Numbered from the stretch's first letter, positions 1 to 9,319 are shown. The stretch: DNA of 64,000 bases from Cryobacterium sp. PH31-L1 (GCF_030063145.1 NZ_JASISM010000004.1:310001-374000), one strand, 5' to 3'. Translations and numbers: made by a program. Notes: generated by a model from the letters alone, not told the origin.

Positions 1-20
1 CTGCGACGAGTCGCGCGCCT

Positions 21-36
21 GACGGCTCACGCCGTC
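21..36 (-). terminator. Possible weak terminator hairpin after proA
   Basis: An inverted repeat GACGGC-N4-GCCGTC lies 50 bases beyond the proA stop in the direction of transcription. It has only six-base arms and no clear U-tract on the minus strand, so its role as a terminator is uncertain. Nothing else is recognisable in bases 1-85. Confidence 0.3.
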
Positions 37-85
37 GCCTCATTCTAGCTTGACCGGCGCGCTTGACCGGCACCCGAGTGTGAAC

Positions 86-1354
86 CTACGCGCGTACCTG
101 GCCGGTGCCGCGCACGATCCACTTTGTGCTGGTCAGCTCTGGCAAACCCATCGGCCCACGAGCGTGCAGCTTCTGGGTGGAGATACCCACCTCGGCACCG
201 AATCCGAATTCTCCGCCGTCGGTGAACCGGGTGGAGGTGTTGACCATAACCGAGGCCGAATCGACCTCGTTCAGAAAGCGCTCAGCGTTCTGCAGGTCGT
301 TGGTGATGATCGACTCGGTGTGCCCGGTGGAATAGCGACGAATGTGGTCCATAGCCTCATCGAGGGAGTCGACAATCGCCACCGAAATGTCGAGGCTCAT
401 GTACTCGGTACCCCAGTCGTCGTCGGTGGCCGGGACGGCGGACGGATAGAGCGCGCGGGTGCGGGCATCCGCGTGGACGGTGACGCCGGAGGCCGTGAGC
501 TTGTCCAACACATCGGGAAGCAGGCGTTCAGCAGCGCTGCGGTGCACAAGCAGGGTTTCCAGAGCATTGCAAACGCTCGGACGGTGCGTCTTGGAGTTGT
601 GCACGATATCGATCGCCCACTGCTTGGTGGCCGTCTCATCGAGGAAGACGTGCACCACTCCGGCACCGGTCTCGATGACCGGCACCTGGGACTCACGAAC
701 CACGGTCTGGATGAGGTTGGCGCTGCCACGGGGAATGAGTACGTCGACGTACCCGCGAGCCTTCATGAGCTCGGTGGCGCCGGCCCGGCCGAAGGGATCG
801 ATGGTCTGTACCGAATCGGGGTTGAGTCCGGCGTCCGTGATGGCCGACTGCACCAGGTCGATGAGTATTCGGTTGCTGTTCTCGGCGGCTGAACCGCCAC
901 GGAGCACGACGGCGTTGCCGCTCTTCAGGGCGAGGGCGGCCAAGTCGACGGTGACGTTGGGGCGAGCTTCGTAGATGACGCCGATGACGCCGAAGGGAAC
1001 GCGCACCTGACTGATCTTGATGCCGTTGGGCAGGCTGCTGCCGCGCACGACCTGGCCGACCGGGTCGGTGAGCAGCGCGATCTGGTCGACGGAGTCGGCG
1101 AGGGCCAAAATGCGCGGCGCGTCGAGCTTGAGCCGATCGAGTAAGCCGGCACTGAGACCGTTGGTGGCGCCGGCAGCGAGGTCGGCTTGGTTGGCCGTCA
1201 CGATCTGTGTGGCGTGGTCGCGCAGGGACTGCGCGACCATTTTCAGCGCTTTGTTCTTTAGCTCTGTCGACGCTGAAGCAAGCGACAGGGAGGCGGTGCG
1301 AGCGGCCTCGAGGGTGGGCGTGAGCTGGGCTACGTCGTTCAGAGACTGCAACAT
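86..1354 (-). CDS. proA: Gamma-glutamyl phosphate reductase (glutamate-5-semialdehyde dehydrogenase)
   Basis: Second enzyme of proline synthesis: reduces gamma-glutamyl phosphate to glutamate-5-semialdehyde with NADPH, in the cytoplasm. The 422-residue length is typical. The aldehyde-dehydrogenase fold is visible, with VIYEARPNVTVD near residue 128, a glycine-rich LRGGSAAENSNR segment, and the catalytic cysteine in the PSVCNALE motif near residue 260. The ATG at 1354 follows a G-rich ribosome site (GGGGGG). It lies 46 bases downstream of a glutamate 5-kinase gene on the same strand, so the two consecutive pathway enzymes are probably co-transcribed. Confidence 0.96.
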   Translation of the reverse strand: MLQSLNDVAQLTPTLEAARTASLSLASASTELKNKALKMVAQSLRDHATQIVTANQADLAAGATNGLSAGLLDRLKLDAPRILALADSVDQIALLTDPVGQVVRGSSLPNGIKISQVRVPFGVIGVIYEARPNVTVDLAALALKSGNAVVLRGGSAAENSNRILIDLVQSAITDAGLNPDSVQTIDPFGRAGATELMKARGYVDVLIPRGSANLIQTVVRESQVPVIETGAGVVHVFLDETATKQWAIDIVHNSKTHRPSVCNALETLLVHRSAAERLLPDVLDKLTASGVTVHADARTRALYPSAVPATDDDWGTEYMSLDISVAIVDSLDEAMDHIRRYSTGHTESIITNDLQNAERFLNEVDSASVMVNTSTRFTDGGEFGFGAEVGISTQKLHARGPMGLPELTSTKWIVRGTGQVRA

Positions 1355-1400
1355 ACCCCCCAGTTTACGGGAGGCCGCCCCCAGAGACTATTCTCCGCTC

Positions 1401-2207
1401 TCAGGAAATGCGCAGTGCTGACGGTGCCGGAGCCGGTTCGAACCAGGTTCCCACCGGTTCACCGCGCAGCGCCTCGGCCACCAGCCCGGTCGCCGTGACC
1501 AGCACGGCGGTTCCGGCCTGAGCGGCGATACGCGCCGCCGTCACCTTGGTGCTCGCTCCCCCCGTACCGACCCCGTTGACCGCCGTTGCGCCGAATTCCA
1601 TCCCGAGCAACGGGTCACCGGATGCCACGTGGCTGATGCGCTCGGCCCCGGGCAGGTCAGGCGGGCACGTGTACAGGGCGTCCACATCGCTGAGGAGCAC
1701 GAGCAGATCGGCGCCAATCAGGGTGGCAACGAGCGCCGCCAGCCGATCGTTGTCGCCGAATCGAATCTCGTGGGTGGCTACGGTGTCATTCTCGTTGACG
1801 ATCGGAAGAATACGCAGCGCCATCAGGCGTTCCATCGCGCGTTGGGCGTTGCCGCGATGGGTGGAGTTGTCGAGGTCACTCGCCGTGAGCAACACCTGAC
1901 CGGCCACGATGTCGTAACGGTCGAGGCTGTCCTGGTACCGGAAGATCAACAGATTCTGACCAACGGACGCCGCCGCCTGCTGGGTGGCCAGGTCGGTAGG
2001 CCGTTCCTGCAGCTGGAGGTAGGGCATGCCGATGGCAATGGCACCGGACGACACCAGGACCACCTCGGTGCCCCGGGCGTGCGCTTCGGCCAGGGCATCG
2101 ACGAGGGGCGCGATCTGCCCGGAGTTTTCGCCACTGATCGACGAGGAGCCCACCTTGACCACGATGCGTGCGGCCGAACGAACAACCGCCTGCGAGTGCG
2201 CCCTCAT
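1401..2207 (-). CDS. proB: Glutamate 5-kinase, paralogue 1 (proA-proximal)
   Basis: Phosphorylates glutamate to gamma-glutamyl phosphate, the first and feedback-controlled step of proline synthesis. The 268-residue protein is an amino-acid kinase domain only; the C-terminal PUA domain of the E. coli enzyme is absent. Kinase motifs are intact: [14 protein letters not shown] at the N-terminus, VLVSSGAIAIG, PIVNENDTV, and the [11 protein letters not shown] nucleotide-binding loop. A second, similar kinase lies immediately upstream (2362-3168). This copy has its own promoter, so it need not depend on the obg transcript. No Shine-Dalgarno is evident before the ATG. Either copy alone could supply proline; which dominates cannot be read here. 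Confidence 0.93.
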   Translation of the reverse strand: MRAHSQAVVRSAARIVVKVGSSSISGENSGQIAPLVDALAEAHARGTEVVLVSSGAIAIGMPYLQLQERPTDLATQQAAASVGQNLLIFRYQDSLDRYDIVAGQVLLTASDLDNSTHRGNAQRAMERLMALRILPIVNENDTVATHEIRFGDNDRLAALVATLIGADLLVLLSDVDALYTCPPDLPGAERISHVASGDPLLGMEFGATAVNGVGTGGASTKVTAARIAAQAGTAVLVTATGLVAEALRGEPVGTWFEPAPAPSALRIS

Positions 2208-2246
2208 CGGGTGATATTTCGGTTGGCTACATTAACGTTGAAGCCA

Positions 2247-2275
2247 TTCATACTGACCCCGAATAGGACGTGCAA
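2247..2275 (-). promoter_or_regulatory. Sigma-70-type promoter of proB paralogue 1
   Basis: Reading the minus strand, TTGCAC (2275-2270) and TATGAA (2252-2247) are separated by exactly 17 bases, 40 bases upstream of the proB1 start. The 154-base gap between the two proB genes therefore contains an independent promoter. The hexamers are seen directly; promoter activity is inferred. Confidence 0.6.
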
Positions 2276-2361
2276 CCCCACATGAATCTGGCCCTCCGGC
2301 AAGAAGAATGGACGCGCCGTGCGACCACCGGCAGCTTAGCGCAGCTGGTGCGCCGGCCCGG

Positions 2362-3168
2362 TCAGAGCAGCGCGCGACGCTCTTCGCTGGCCGCCGGCTC
2401 GAACCAGGTGCCGACGTGCTCGCCGCGCAGGGCGGCCGCGGCCAGTTCGGTCGAGGTGACCAGAACGGCGGTGCCGGCCTTGGTGGCGAGGCGGGCGGCG
2501 ACGACCTTGGTGCTTGCTCCCCCTGTGCCCACTCCGGTGGCTCCGCTCGAGCTGAACTCAAATTCGTCGAGCGGGTCGTCTGCTGCGATGAAGTCGAGCT
2601 TCTCAGCGCCGGGCAGGTGCGGCGGCTTGGTGTAGAGCGCGTCGACGTCGCTGAGCATGATCAGCAGGTCGGCCTGGATGAGCGTTGCGACCAGGGCGGC
2701 GAGGCGGTCGTTGCTGCCGAACCGCAGGCCGTAGACGGCCACGGTGTCGTTTTCGTTGACGACTGGCAGAATGCGCAGGTCGAGCAGTCGTTCCAGTGCA
2801 CGCCGGGTGTTGCTGCGGTGCGGCTCTTTGAGGGCGTCGCCCTCGGTTAGCAGGACGGTGCCGGCCGCGATGCCGTAACGGTCGAGGCTTTCCTGATAAC
2901 GAAAGATGAGCACGTTCTGCCCGACGGCGGCGGCGGCCTGCTGGGTGGCGACATCGCTGGGTCGTTCGTCGAGGTGGAGGAACGGCATCCCTGTGGCGAC
3001 TGCGCCCGAAGAGATCAGCACTACTTCGGTGCCGCGACCGTAGGCCTCGGCCAAGGCGTCGACGAGTGGCGTGATCTGGTCGGAGTTCTCACCGCTGATC
3101 GATGAGGACCCAACCTTCACCACGACGCGTTTCGCGCCCGCTACGTTGTCTCTGGCTAAGCCACTCAC
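2362..3168 (-). CDS. proB: Glutamate 5-kinase, paralogue 2 (obg-coupled)
   Basis: Same reaction and fold as the adjacent 268-residue kinase: [16 protein letters not shown] at the N-terminus, [20 protein letters not shown] and [11 protein letters not shown] are all kept, so both look catalytically competent. PUA domain absent. The start is GTG at 3168, overlapping the obg stop in a GTGA junction, which implies translational coupling to obg. Obg followed directly by ProB is a common actinobacterial order, so this is likely the ancestral copy. The two copies are clearly similar along their length but diverge most at the C-terminus and around residues 115-125. Confidence 0.93.
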   Translation of the reverse strand: MSGLARDNVAGAKRVVVKVGSSSISGENSDQITPLVDALAEAYGRGTEVVLISSGAVATGMPFLHLDERPSDVATQQAAAAVGQNVLIFRYQESLDRYGIAAGTVLLTEGDALKEPHRSNTRRALERLLDLRILPVVNENDTVAVYGLRFGSNDRLAALVATLIQADLLIMLSDVDALYTKPPHLPGAEKLDFIAADDPLDEFEFSSSGATGVGTGGASTKVVAARLATKAGTAVLVTSTELAAAALRGEHVGTWFEPAASEERRALL

Positions 3169-4826
3169 TTCTGTACTTCTTCCGTTGGGTCTGTCTCAGT
3201 GTCGTCGGAGTCAACATCCGTTTCGATGCCGTTGTCCGGCTCGGTTTCGAGCTCGGCGGCGTCGGTCGGCGTGGAGAAATTCAATTCCACGTCGGCGAGG
3301 CGAACGTCTTCATTGTGTTCCTCTTCGCCGGTCTGCCACATGCCAGCCTCGCGCTCACGAATGAGTTCGGCGCGGGCGGAGGACTTGGCGTCCATTCGGC
3401 CGAAGTACTCTTCGCGGCGCTCGTTGCTGGTGCGACGTTTGGGCTCGTCGAGGCGGGCGTCGGTTCCGCGGGGTGCGGTGATGAGTTCGGCGGTGGAGGT
3501 GAGCGTTGGCTCCCAGTCAAAGACGACACCGTGGCCCGGGCCGATGATGACCGTCGAACCGGCGATGGCCCCCGACTTGTACAACTCATTCTCGATACCG
3601 AGTTTGGCGAGTCGGTCGGCGAGGAATCCGACGGCCTCGTCGTTGGTGAAGTCGGTCTGCTGAATCCAGCGTTCCGGCTTGGTGCCGAGGATGCGGTAGA
3701 TGTTGCCGAAAGTGCCGCCCTCGACCTTGATTACGAAGCCGCCCTCGTCAACGGCCTTGGGGCGAATGATGATGCGCGGCTTCTTCGCTTCGGCTGCGGC
3801 AGCCTCGGCGCGGCCCTGTTCGACGACCTCGGCGAGGGCGTAGTTGAGTTGCTTGAGGCCCTCGTGGGTGACGCTGGAGATTTCGAACACGCGGTAGCCG
3901 CGGGCTTCGAGGTCGGCCTTGACAAAGGCGGCCAGTTCGCGGCCTTCAGGCACGTCGACCTTGTTCAGGGCGATGAGCTGGGAGCGCTGCAGCAGCGGCT
4001 TCTGGCCGTCGGGAACCGGGTAGGCGTCGAGTTCACCGAGAATGACGTCGAGGTCACTGATCGGGTCTCGGCCGGGCTCGAGGGTGGCGCAGTCCAGCAC
4101 GTGGAGCAGGGCGGTGCAGCGTTCAACGTGGCGCAGGAACTCGAGGCCGAGCCCCTTGCCCTCACTCGCGCCCTCGATGAGGCCGGGTACGTCGGCGATG
4201 GTGTAGCGCGACTCGCCCGATTCGACGACGCCGAGGTTGGGGTGCAGCGTGGTGAAGGGGTAGTCGGCGATCTTGGGCCGAGCCGCACTCATGGCGGCGA
4301 TCAGGCTGGACTTGCCAGCTGAGGGGTACCCGACGAGCGCGACATCCGCCACGGTCTTGAGCTCGAGGTAGACGTCGCCTTCCCAGCCGAGTGTGCCGAG
4401 CAGGGCAAAGCCGGGGGCCTTGCGTTTGGTCGAGGCGAGGGCGGCGTTGCCGAGCCCACCCTGACCGCCGGGCGCGACGATGAGGCGCAGGCCTGGTTCG
4501 TCCATGTCGAGGAGCTGGTTGCCCTCGATATCCTTGACCACGGTGCCGATGGGAACCAGGAGCTCACGCATCTCGCCGTTGTGGCCATTGCGATGGTCGC
4601 CCATGCCGGGGCCGCCGTTGTCGGAGCTGCGGTGCGGGGACCGGTGGAAGCCGAGCAGGGTGGTCGTGCTGGGATCGGCCACGAGCACGAGGTCTCCGCC
4701 GCTGCCGCCGTTACCGCCGTCGGGACCGGCGAGAGGTTTGAACTTCTCGCGCTTGACCGAAACGCATCCGTTTCCTCCATTGCCCGCTCGTAAATGCAGC
4801 GTCACGTGGTCAACGAATGTGGCCAT
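3165..4826 (-). CDS. obg: Obg-family GTPase (CgtA)
   Basis: Essential ribosome-associated GTPase that acts in 50S maturation and stress signalling. The 553 residues carry the glycine-rich Obg fold (residues 1-160, [17 protein letters not shown]), the G domain with GYPSAGKSS (G1), a PFTT switch, DVPGLIEGA (G3) and NKVD (G4), then an OCT domain (about 345-430). A long acidic tail rich in Asp, Glu and Thr follows. A good ribosome site (AAAGGGG) precedes the ATG. It follows rplU-rpmA, the usual arrangement, but a hairpin terminator lies between rpmA and obg. Confidence 0.97.
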   Translation of the reverse strand: MATFVDHVTLHLRAGNGGNGCVSVKREKFKPLAGPDGGNGGSGGDLVLVADPSTTTLLGFHRSPHRSSDNGGPGMGDHRNGHNGEMRELLVPIGTVVKDIEGNQLLDMDEPGLRLIVAPGGQGGLGNAALASTKRKAPGFALLGTLGWEGDVYLELKTVADVALVGYPSAGKSSLIAAMSAARPKIADYPFTTLHPNLGVVESGESRYTIADVPGLIEGASEGKGLGLEFLRHVERCTALLHVLDCATLEPGRDPISDLDVILGELDAYPVPDGQKPLLQRSQLIALNKVDVPEGRELAAFVKADLEARGYRVFEISSVTHEGLKQLNYALAEVVEQGRAEAAAAEAKKPRIIIRPKAVDEGGFVIKVEGGTFGNIYRILGTKPERWIQQTDFTNDEAVGFLADRLAKLGIENELYKSGAIAGSTVIIGPGHGVVFDWEPTLTSTAELITAPRGTDARLDEPKRRTSNERREEYFGRMDAKSSARAELIREREAGMWQTGEEEHNEDVRLADVELNFSTPTDAAELETEPDNGIETDVDSDDTETDPTEEVQK

Positions 4827-4923
4827 GGAGTGCCCCTTTCAGGTGGCGCAAGAAATGCTTCAAAACGAAGGTGCTATGAAACCCGTGCGTGGAACGATGT
4901 GCTACAGAAACTGCTGAACAAAC

Positions 4924-4955
4924 ACGTCAGGGCGGACCGAAGCCCGCCCTGACGT
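4924..4955 (-). terminator. Rho-independent-type terminator after rpmA
   Basis: Perfect 12-base inverted repeat ACGTCAGGGCGG / CCGCCCTGACGT with an 8-base loop, between rpmA and obg. On the minus strand it is followed by GTTTGTT. It probably lowers read-through from the ribosomal protein genes into obg. Confidence 0.75.
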
Positions 4956-4983
4956 TGTGTTCGAAATACTGTGTGGTGGAAAC

Positions 4984-5241
4984 CTACTCGGCTGCAACCA
5001 CGATATTGATGACCTTGCGGCCACCCCTAGCACCGAACTGCACGGAGCCGGCCTCGAGGGCGAAGAGCGTGTCGTCGCCGCCACGGCCGACGTTGACGCC
5101 GGGGTGGAAGTGCGTGCCGCGCTGACGAACGATGATCTCGCCCGCGCCGACAACCTGACCGCCGAAGCGCTTCACGCCGAGGCGCTGAGCGTTCGAGTCA
5201 CGACCGTTGCGAGTGGAACTCGCACCTTTTTTGTGTGCCAT
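4984..5241 (-). CDS. rpmA: 50S ribosomal protein L27
   Basis: Ribosomal protein near the peptidyl-transferase centre. The 85-residue sequence starts [19 protein letters not shown], the standard L27 N-terminus with no cleavable Firmicutes-type extension, and keeps the [21 protein letters not shown] core. It lies 18 bases downstream of rplU on the same strand. Confidence 0.98.
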   Translation of the reverse strand: MAHKKGASSTRNGRDSNAQRLGVKRFGGQVVGAGEIIVRQRGTHFHPGVNVGRGGDDTLFALEAGSVQFGARGGRKVINIVVAAE

Positions 5242-5259
5242 CTGTCTATCTCCTCAGGC

Positions 5260-5568
5260 CTAGGCGATGCCGGTAACCTGAACGCGAGTGAGCTCCTGAC
5301 GGTGCCCCTGACGCTTCTTGTACCCGGTCTTGTTCTTGAACTTCTGGATGACGATCTTCGGACCGCGAAGGTTGTTCAGAACCTCGGCGGTGACCTTGAT
5401 CTTGGCCAGCGACGTAGAGTCAGAGGTGATCTTGTCGCCGTCGACGAGGAGCACGGCGGCCAGCTCGACGTTGCCGTCCTTATCAGCCTTGATTCGGTCC
5501 ATCGTCACGATGGTACCGACCTCTACCTTCTCCTGCCGCCCTCCGGCGCGCACAACTGCGTAAACCAC
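5260..5568 (-). CDS. rplU: 50S ribosomal protein L21
   Basis: 23S rRNA-binding ribosomal protein. I take the GTG at 5568 as the start because it gives [15 protein letters not shown], the canonical L21 N-terminus, and a 102-residue protein; an in-frame ATG at 5604 would add 12 residues not typical of the family. The C-terminal [16 protein letters not shown] segment is the conserved L21 signature. First gene of the rplU-rpmA unit. Confidence 0.96.
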   Translation of the reverse strand: MVYAVVRAGGRQEKVEVGTIVTMDRIKADKDGNVELAAVLLVDGDKITSDSTSLAKIKVTAEVLNNLRGPKIVIQKFKNKTGYKKRQGHRQELTRVQVTGIA

Positions 5569-5587
5569 TTTACGTACCAATCTCTGG

Positions 5588-5602
5588 GGAGCCTGAGGCT
5601 CC
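5588..5602 (-). promoter_or_regulatory. Hairpin in the rplU 5' leader
   Basis: A GGAGCC-N3-GGCTCC inverted repeat ends 20 bases before the rplU GTG start, inside the roughly 150-base leader implied by the upstream promoter. Such a position could serve autoregulation of L21/L27, but no known leader class is recognised. Confidence 0.35.
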
Positions 5603-5726
5603 AATTTTGGAAACTCACTGCTCTGACTTGACTGCTGTATTCACTGCAGTACGCGAACCGGTTGGCCCAGCGCACTCAGAAAACCTTGGTATTCGCGTTT
5701 ATTTTTCTAACGCACACCAAGGGTTG

Positions 5727-5755
5727 ACTTTACCTGATCCGTTACCCGTGGTCAA
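5727..5755 (-). promoter_or_regulatory. Sigma-70-type promoter of rplU-rpmA
   Basis: On the minus strand TTGACC (5755-5750) and TAAAGT (5732-5727) are separated by 17 bases, giving a near-consensus housekeeping promoter and a leader of about 150 bases ahead of rplU. The rest of 5605-5816 holds this promoter and the short promoter of the divergent DUF4031 gene. Confidence 0.65.
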
Positions 5756-5816
5756 ACCAACGGCACGGCGTGTCCGAACCACATCTGAAACACAGTGCGG
5801 CTCGTAGACTTCGATC

Positions 5817-6089
5817 ATGGCAATACTTATCGACGAGCCTAGCTGGCCGGCGCACGGAACGGTGTGGGCACACCTCGTGAGCGACTCGAATCTCGACGAA
5901 TTACACGCTTTCGCCGCCGCCGCCGGTATTCCCCGGCGCGGTTTCGACCTCGATCACTACGACGTGCCTGAAGCCCGCTACGCGGACCTGGTGGCCGGCG
6001 GGGCCGTGCCGGTGAGCTTTCGGGAGATGATCGTGCGGCTGCGCTCCAGCGGGCTGCGCGTGACCGCCCGTGAGCGGCGCGGGCTGTAG
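5817..6089 (+). CDS. DUF4031 domain-containing protein
   Basis: A 90-residue protein of unknown function that fits DUF4031: a hydrophobic start (MAILID), then W..HLVSD, ELHAFAAAAGIPRRGFDLDHYDVPE and GAVPVSFREMIVRL. It is divergent from rplU. TAGACT (5805-5810) stands exactly six bases before the ATG and no Shine-Dalgarno is present, so the mRNA is probably leaderless. The gene converges with the next gene, 6 bases apart. Confidence 0.85.
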   Translation: MAILIDEPSWPAHGTVWAHLVSDSNLDELHAFAAAAGIPRRGFDLDHYDVPEARYADLVAGGAVPVSFREMIVRLRSSGLRVTARERRGL

Positions 6090-6095
6090 CCTCGG

Positions 6096-7583
6096 CTACT
6101 GCCAGGTGGCGTCGAAGCCGAGCACGCTGCGTCGCACCGCGCCGGTGGCCACGTTCACGAACAGGGTCGTTGCATCCGTTGCCTGAGCATTGACCGGGTA
6201 TCCGTCAGAGAGCTCGGTCTCCCGGTTCGGCACGATCTGCACGGCCAAGTACTGGTCGTTCGGCGAGAGCTCGAAACCGACGATAGTTTCGTTAGCGGAT
6301 ACCGGCGTATATACCCTGCGCGTCTGGCCACCCTGCACCAGCGAGAGATGCTGCCTCACCGAGCCGGTGGCGGCGTCAAACTCGGCGACGCGCTGCACGT
6401 AACTGACGGAATCCGTGCCGGCTCCCCCGGCGAGGAAGCGCAGCTCGGCCGTGTATTGGGTGGTGCCTTCCACGCTCTGCGGCACGATGGCGGACTCGGT
6501 GCCCTGGGACAGGTCGAGCACGTACTGGCCGTCGCGGTCAGAGACGGCGATGCGCACGCCGTCGGGCGCGAACGCGGTGAGGTCCGCGAATTGCCCGAGC
6601 GGAACCGGTGGGTCGAATTGGGGTTCAATCTCGAGCGGATTGCCGCCGGACTGGTCCAGCGGATTGATCAGCACCAGGTTCGAATCGTATTGCTGTGCAA
6701 CGATGTCCGCGCGACCGGCCATGAAACCCCAGGTCGTGACCTGGAGCGGGTCGCCGTCGAGACCGGGGACCGCAGTGGCATTGTTGGTGCGCAGGTCGAG
6801 CACGAACAGCACGTTCTCGTAGTGTGGGCCAGCGGCATCCGCTGCGCTGGTGAAACGAAAACCGAGCAGGGACTGGCCGGGCGCGGCCTGCAGATCCTGT
6901 ACAAGGCCGACACCGGGCAGGTTGAGAGCTTCGGCGGTACCGTCGGCGTCGACACGAAAAAGCGCGTTGGCCAGATCGGGATTGACCGTGACCACGGCGA
7001 GTTCGCTACCCATCGGCACGAACTGCTGGATGTTCGCCGACTCGAAAGCGACCTCGGTGTCAGCCCTGCCAATCGTGGTACGCAGAATGCGGTCGGTGCC
7101 GCGGGTGCCCGCTTCGGCGGCCGACGCCGCGCGACTGAGATAGTACATCGAGGGTTCGCTCGTGCTGAAGGCTGCACTGACGGTCGATTCTCGGTCAACG
7201 GTCGTGCCGGTGATCCCCCGCACGGAAACGGCGTAGTCGGTGTTGTAGGCGAGCGGCTGCGGAAAGGAGATGACGACAGAATTTGTGCTCGTGGTCACCT
7301 GAGAGGCAGCGGCGGGTTCGATACTGACCTGCTCGGACGTGACCTCGACCAGTTGACGGTTTGTCTCGAGCACCAGGCGCGAGTTTGACGAGGCGACCAC
7401 GGCGGCACGGTCGACGTCGACATTCGTCAGCCGGGGGCCGGTCAGCAGATTGACGGCGACGAGGGCGAGGCAGGCCGCGACCAGGCCGCCCACGAGTATC
7501 CAGAGGGTGCGGCGGAACGGACGCATCGACCGCGGTCGGAACGGTTGCCCGGTGAGCAGATCGGTCGGGAGGTCAGTAGACAT
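6096..7583 (-). CDS. Membrane-anchored exported hypothetical protein with propeller-like repeats
   Basis: Not recognised. A short cytoplasmic N-terminus (about 20 residues with an Arg-rich RPRSMRPFRR stretch) precedes one membrane segment (LWILVGGLVAACLALVAVNLL), then a large outside domain of about 450 residues. After an Ig-like segment (residues 50-140) the rest is rich in short beta-strand-like repeats alternating with Asp/Gly turns (DGTAEALNLPG, TNNATAVPGLDG), suggesting a beta-propeller; this is inference. The start at 7583 is preferred, but ATG 7592 is also in frame; both overlap or abut the upstream gene, so coupling with the TIGR03943 pair is likely. Confidence 0.75.
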   Translation of the reverse strand: MSTDLPTDLLTGQPFRPRSMRPFRRTLWILVGGLVAACLALVAVNLLTGPRLTNVDVDRAAVVASSNSRLVLETNRQLVEVTSEQVSIEPAAASQVTTSTNSVVISFPQPLAYNTDYAVSVRGITGTTVDRESTVSAAFSTSEPSMYYLSRAASAAEAGTRGTDRILRTTIGRADTEVAFESANIQQFVPMGSELAVVTVNPDLANALFRVDADGTAEALNLPGVGLVQDLQAAPGQSLLGFRFTSAADAAGPHYENVLFVLDLRTNNATAVPGLDGDPLQVTTWGFMAGRADIVAQQYDSNLVLINPLDQSGGNPLEIEPQFDPPVPLGQFADLTAFAPDGVRIAVSDRDGQYVLDLSQGTESAIVPQSVEGTTQYTAELRFLAGGAGTDSVSYVQRVAEFDAATGSVRQHLSLVQGGQTRRVYTPVSANETIVGFELSPNDQYLAVQIVPNRETELSDGYPVNAQATDATTLFVNVATGAVRRSVLGFDATWQ

Positions 7584-8346
7584 AGGGATCATTCGGCTGG
7601 TCGACGGGGAGAATCTCGACGGGGGTGATCGCGAGTGGGTCGGTGGCCGCTGCGCTCACGCTCGGGTCGAACCGGCCGGTCACCTGCACCCAGTCATCGA
7701 TCTCGTACTCGGCCTGCCAGCCCGGAAGATACACCGGAACTCCGATCGGCTGGGCGTCGACGGCGCAGCAGGTGACCACGAATCGGGCCACGTAGAACAC
7801 ATTCTCTGGGTCCTTGGCATCGGGCGTGACGAACCCGATCACCTGCGCGGTCTTGTCGGCGTAGAACGCTGGATCGGACGACTGCGCCAGCAGGGAGACC
7901 CACTCCCGCACGCTGAGCTGTTCGAAGTCGCCGGTGCCGATGAGTGCAGCGGCCTGCTCGGCGTCGTCGTCGGTGCCGAGCCCGCCGGAGTTCACCTCGC
8001 GCTGGGTCGCGGTGGCGCTGGTCAGAGTGGTCGGCGGAATGATGACCATGGCGACGCCCATGATCACCAGCAGCGCGACTCCGACCCCGGTCAGCGTTGT
8101 GGCGACCCGGCCGGTGCGTTCAACCTCGAAACCGCGGCGACGGGCAAACCCGGCGCCAACGAGCACGAGCCCGATGACGGCCATGGCGATGGTGAAGACG
8201 AAATAGCGGGGGTGAATATATAGCCCGAGCTGGCCGCTGAAGGCCAGCCACAGGGTCGCGACGACGACCACGAGGCTGAGCAGCACGCCCTGCCAGCGCT
8301 CGGCCCAATACCGGAGAGCCCCGGACAACTTTCGGTCAGGCAACAT
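7573..8346 (-). CDS. TIGR03943 family membrane protein (partner of DUF318 permease)
   Basis: 257-residue protein with two to three N-terminal membrane segments (VLLSLVVVVATLWLAF, FVFTIAMAVIGLVLVGAGF, LLVIMGVAMVIIPP) and an outside C-terminal domain containing FVTPDAKDPENVFYVARFVVTCCAVDAQPIG. The CC-containing segment is characteristic of TIGR03943. The family is routinely encoded beside a DUF318 permease, as here, where the start overlaps the permease stop by 11 bases. Transport of a metal or small anion is often suggested for such pairs, but nothing in the sequence fixes the substrate. Confidence 0.85.
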   Translation of the reverse strand: MLPDRKLSGALRYWAERWQGVLLSLVVVVATLWLAFSGQLGLYIHPRYFVFTIAMAVIGLVLVGAGFARRRGFEVERTGRVATTLTGVGVALLVIMGVAMVIIPPTTLTSATATQREVNSGGLGTDDDAEQAAALIGTGDFEQLSVREWVSLLAQSSDPAFYADKTAQVIGFVTPDAKDPENVFYVARFVVTCCAVDAQPIGVPVYLPGWQAEYEIDDWVQVTGRFDPSVSAAATDPLAITPVEILPVDQPNDPYVY

Positions 8347-9319
8347 AATTCACCAGCAATCCGAGGGCGGCACTCATCAGCCCCACCACGACAGTGATCT
8401 GCACGAGGGTTCGGCTGGTGAAGGTCGTGCGCATCAGGGCGAGCATCTTGACGTCGATCAGGGCGCCGAACACCAGGAACGCCACGATTCCGCCGGGCAG
8501 AAAGGTACTGCCGAACGACAGCACAAAGAAGGCGTCGACGTTGGAGCAGACCGCCACGATGAAGGCCAGGGCCATCATGGCGAGCACCGACCAGACCGGG
8601 TTGCTGCCGAGCGCCAGGAGAACCGACCGGGGCACGAAGACCTGGGTGAGGGCGGCCACAGCGGAACCGATGAACAGGGCCGGCATGATGACAGAGGTCT
8701 CGCGAATGAAAATCTCGGTGGTCTGGCTGAACCGGCTCTCCCGGGCGTGCGCGTGATCGTGCCCGGTCGTGGAGCCGACGGCGCAGGCCGCCGCGAATCT
8801 GGTCGTCAGGAGGCTCTGCGGGTCGGGGTGTTTGCTGAAGAGCCAGCCGACCACGTTGGCGATGACAAATCCGCCGACCAGGCGCGCCACCAGGATGTGG
8901 CCGTCCCACCCGAAGGCCTGGTGCGTGGTGATGATGGTGATCGGGTTCAAAATTGGAGCGGCGAGCAGAAACGTGACCGATTCGGAGACGGTGAACCCGC
9001 CCACCATGAATCCGCGAGCGAGCGGCACGTTGCCGCACTCGCAGACCGGGAAGAACATGCCCAGCAGCGAGATCGATGCGCGCCGCAGGATCGGGTTCCG
9101 TGGCAGGTGCCGGGCGAGAACGCCGTGCGGCAGCCAGACCTGCACGACGGCAGAGAGCAGAATGCCCAGAAAAACGAACGGCACCGACTCGATGATGACG
9201 CTGATCGCCAGGGTCAGGGTGTCCTGCACCCGGTCGGGCAGTTCGAAACCGCTCAGCTGGTCGTCGACGAAGGCGGGCGACAGGGCGCGCACAGCGAAAA
9301 CGGCGAGCACCACCAACAC
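8336..9319 (-). CDS. DUF318/UPF0718 permease
   Basis: Integral membrane protein of 327 residues with about eight membrane segments. It shows the family motif FFPVCECGNVPLARG near residue 94, followed by PILNPITIITTHQAFG, and the second half ends with NVDAFFVLSFGSTFLPGG. These motif Cys and Glu residues inside the membrane are characteristic of the family. The start is GTG 9319; the reading frame extends upstream but has no other start codon before a stop. It heads a three-gene overlapping unit with TIGR03943 and the exported hypothetical protein. Confidence 0.85.
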   Translation of the reverse strand: MLVVLAVFAVRALSPAFVDDQLSGFELPDRVQDTLTLAISVIIESVPFVFLGILLSAVVQVWLPHGVLARHLPRNPILRRASISLLGMFFPVCECGNVPLARGFMVGGFTVSESVTFLLAAPILNPITIITTHQAFGWDGHILVARLVGGFVIANVVGWLFSKHPDPQSLLTTRFAAACAVGSTTGHDHAHARESRFSQTTEIFIRETSVIMPALFIGSAVAALTQVFVPRSVLLALGSNPVWSVLAMMALAFIVAVCSNVDAFFVLSFGSTFLPGGIVAFLVFGALIDVKMLALMRTTFTSRTLVQITVVVGLMSAALGLLVNYVA

